DNA from: a bacterium
GTDB lineage: Bacteria; Actinomycetota; Acidimicrobiia; UBA5794; ZC4RG35
Direction: 5' to 3'
Length of the DNA: 7,295 bases
Assembly: GCA_028819835.1 (NCBI GenBank)
Contig: JAPPKR010000216.1
Location: 1-7,295, forward strand
Both the position numbers and the translations under genes were made by a program. Each line of letters begins with the position of its first letter. The first letter of the stretch is position 1. Under the pieces are notes generated by a model. The model saw nothing but the letters and a program-made list of their open reading frames with translations. It had not been told where the DNA came from and did not search any database. Positions 5,899 through 7,295 of this stretch are shown here, piece by piece.

Positions 5899-7254
5899 TC
5901 AGTCCTCCTTGATGGTCTCCATCACCCGCTGGCAGACTTCCAGCACCTGATCAATCTCGGCCTGGCTCTGGGCAGCGTTGGTGAAGCCCAGGTGATAGGG
6001 GGTGATGTATATCCCGTGGGCCACCAGTCCCAGGTAGAAGGTCCCCGCCATCTCCCGGTCGCTGGCCAGCACATCGCGGATGGTGCGCACCGGTTCTTCG
6101 GCGAAGTACACCCCGAAGATGGGGCCCTGGCCGGTGGCTTGGACCGGCAGTCCCAGGTTGGCGCCGATCTTCTCGATGCCCTTTCGCACCTGCTCGCCGG
6201 TCTCCTCGAGGTTCTCGTAGACGCCGGGTTTCTCCAGTTCCGAAAGCATGGCAATCCCCGCCGCCAGCGAGGCCAGGTTGGTCTGGAAGGTCCCCGACTG
6301 GAAGATGGTGACCCGCCTGTCGTCGGCGTCCCGGGGGGGAGTGACGACCTGGTCCATGACGTCCCGGCGTCCTCCGAAGGCGCCCATCGGAAGTCCTCCT
6401 CCGATGGTCTTGGCCAGCGCCACCAGGTCCGGGGTGACTCCCGTGACCGCCGTGCTTCCCCCCAAGGCCACCCTGAACCCCGTGATCACCTCGTCGAAGA
6501 TCAGCAGGATGCCGTGGCGAGCGGTGACCTCCCGAAGCGCTTCCAGGAACCTCTGGTCGGCCACGATCCCCGCCATCCAGGTCCCCCCGACCGCTTCCAC
6601 GACCACCCCGGCCAACTCCGAGGCGTGTTCCTCGATCAGGGCCACCGCGGCGTCGGTGTTGTTGAACGGGAGGACCACGGTGTCGTCCAGAACGCTCTGG
6701 GGTATCCCGGCTCCCTCGGGAAGGGAGACCGGACGCTCCTCGGGTCCGGCGAAGGAGGTCCCGCTGACCAGCAGGTTGTCGTAGCCGCCGTGGAAATTGC
6801 CCTCGAATTTGCCGATCTTCTGCCTGCCGGTAAAAGCGCGGGCCACCCGCATCGACATGTGCACCGCCTCCGAGCCGGTGTGGACGAAGCGAATCATCTC
6901 CATGTGCGGCATGTGCTTTCGAATCTTCTCCGCCAGAACCAGGTTGTTGGGAGAGGGCGCGATGGTGCTGGTGCCCGACGAGAGTTGCTTGGCCACCGCA
7001 TCCATCACCGCGGGCGGTGAGTGTCCCAGGATGTGAGGGCCTCCTCCGATCAACGAGTCGATGTATTTGTTCCCGTCCACATCCCAGAGAAAGGGGCCGC
7101 GCGCCCCTTCCACATACAAGGGATACGGGGGACGGAAGCCGGCGTTGCCGGGGACCCCGCCAGGCAGGTGTCTCCTGGCTTCCTCGTAGAGTCGCAGAGA
7201 TCCGGGCGTGCGTTGCGTGTACAGGTCTACGAACTTTGATCGGGCGTCTGTCAT
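5899..7254 (-). CDS. Class III PLP aminotransferase, glutamate-1-semialdehyde-aminomutase-like
   Basis: This 451-residue protein is a fold type I PLP enzyme of aminotransferase class III. Landmarks are LWDVDGNKYIDSL (56-68), the cofactor phosphate region HTGSEAVHMSMRVARAFTG (125-143), KFEGNFHGGYDNLL (149-162), the Asp-Glu pair in LIFDEVITGFRVALGG (251-266; Asp254 should contact the PLP pyridine nitrogen), and LAKTIGGGLPMGAFGG (280-295), in which Lys282 should form the Schiff base. The region from DEVITGFRVAL to GAFGG closely resembles HemL. However, the usual GTxSGNP after the lysine is GTFQTNL here (321-327), and the gene sits with catabolic genes, so I do not call it hemL. Class III enzymes act on omega- and beta-amino acids, diamines, semialdehydes and some alpha-substrates; the substrate here is unknown. 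The start ATG at 7254 has an AGGAGAG eight bases upstream. It is the first gene visible in the operon and lies 45 bases before the CoA-transferase. Confidence 0.93.
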   Translation of the reverse strand: MTDARSKFVDLYTQRTPGSLRLYEEARRHLPGGVPGNAGFRPPYPLYVEGARGPFLWDVDGNKYIDSLIGGGPHILGHSPPAVMDAVAKQLSSGTSTIAPSPNNLVLAEKIRKHMPHMEMIRFVHTGSEAVHMSMRVARAFTGRQKIGKFEGNFHGGYDNLLVSGTSFAGPEERPVSLPEGAGIPQSVLDDTVVLPFNNTDAAVALIEEHASELAGVVVEAVGGTWMAGIVADQRFLEALREVTARHGILLIFDEVITGFRVALGGSTAVTGVTPDLVALAKTIGGGLPMGAFGGRRDVMDQVVTPPRDADDRRVTIFQSGTFQTNLASLAAGIAMLSELEKPGVYENLEETGEQVRKGIEKIGANLGLPVQATGQGPIFGVYFAEEPVRTIRDVLASDREMAGTFYLGLVAHGIYITPYHLGFTNAAQSQAEIDQVLEVCQRVMETIKED

Positions 7255-7262
7255 GGCAGTTT

Positions 7263-7269
7263 CTCTCCT
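7263..7269 (-). promoter_or_regulatory. Ribosome binding site of the aminotransferase
   Basis: AGGAGAG on the minus strand with eight bases to the ATG at 7254. It is one of the clearest Shine-Dalgarno sequences in the window, and supports this start. Only 41 bases upstream of the ATG are present, and no promoter is recognisable in them, so I cannot say whether the gene is first in its transcript. Confidence 0.75.
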
Positions 7270-7295
7270 GTGTTCAATCGGGCGGCGCGCAATTC

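Noticed and set aside
4654..7020. A 788-codon open frame on the plus strand
   Set aside because: It lies antisense to the CoA-transferase and aminotransferase genes, which share one frame across the 45-base gap. Its translation is rich in His, Gly, Asp and Arg with no recognisable domain, as expected from antisense reading of high-GC codons.
5899..7254. Calling the aminotransferase hemL (heme biosynthesis)
   Set aside because: The core resembles HemL, but the GTxSGNP region is changed and no heme biosynthesis gene is nearby; the operon is catabolic in character.

Overview
The window is a dense, GC-rich stretch with six genes, all on the minus strand, read from about 7254 down past position 1. 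There is no RNA gene, mobile element, CRISPR array, tandem repeat or terminator that I can support. High GC throughout, tight gene packing, and Actinobacteria-like protein sequences suggest a high-GC bacterium, perhaps an actinobacterium such as an Acidimicrobiia-type lineage, or a high-GC Chloroflexi. This taxonomic guess is inference from composition and family resemblance only.

In transcription order the genes are: (1) a class III PLP aminotransferase of the glutamate-1-semialdehyde-aminomutase-like group (7254-5899); (2) after a 45-base gap, a family III (CaiB/BaiF) CoA-transferase (5853-4621); (3) and (4) the alpha and beta subunits of a thiamine-diphosphate-dependent 2-oxoacid/acetoin-dehydrogenase-type E1 (4624-3581 and 3581-2589); (5) a hydantoinase A/5-oxoprolinase-type ATP-dependent subunit, HyuA (2592-562); (6) the N-terminal third of its partner HyuB (565 to the window edge). 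The last four junctions overlap by 1 or 4 bases (ATGA or TGATG), so genes 2-6 are almost certainly one translationally coupled unit, and gene 1 probably belongs to the same transcript.

The combination reads as a catabolic operon. HyuA/HyuB enzymes use ATP to open cyclic amides (5-oxoproline, N-methylhydantoin, caprolactam), or, in related carboxylases, to activate and carboxylate ketones. A class III aminotransferase would remove an amino group, a ThDP-dependent E1 would decarboxylate or cleave the resulting oxo compound, and a family III CoA-transferase would move CoA onto a carboxylate. No E2 or E3 gene is present in the window, and the E1 pair is followed directly by hyuA, unlike a classic pdh or aco operon. 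The substrate cannot be deduced from the sequence. The best guess, an assimilation route for a cyclic amide or an amino/oxo acid, is a hypothesis. The window ends inside hyuB on one side and only 41 bases upstream of the first gene on the other, so the promoter, regulator, transporter and any E2/E3 genes would lie outside.
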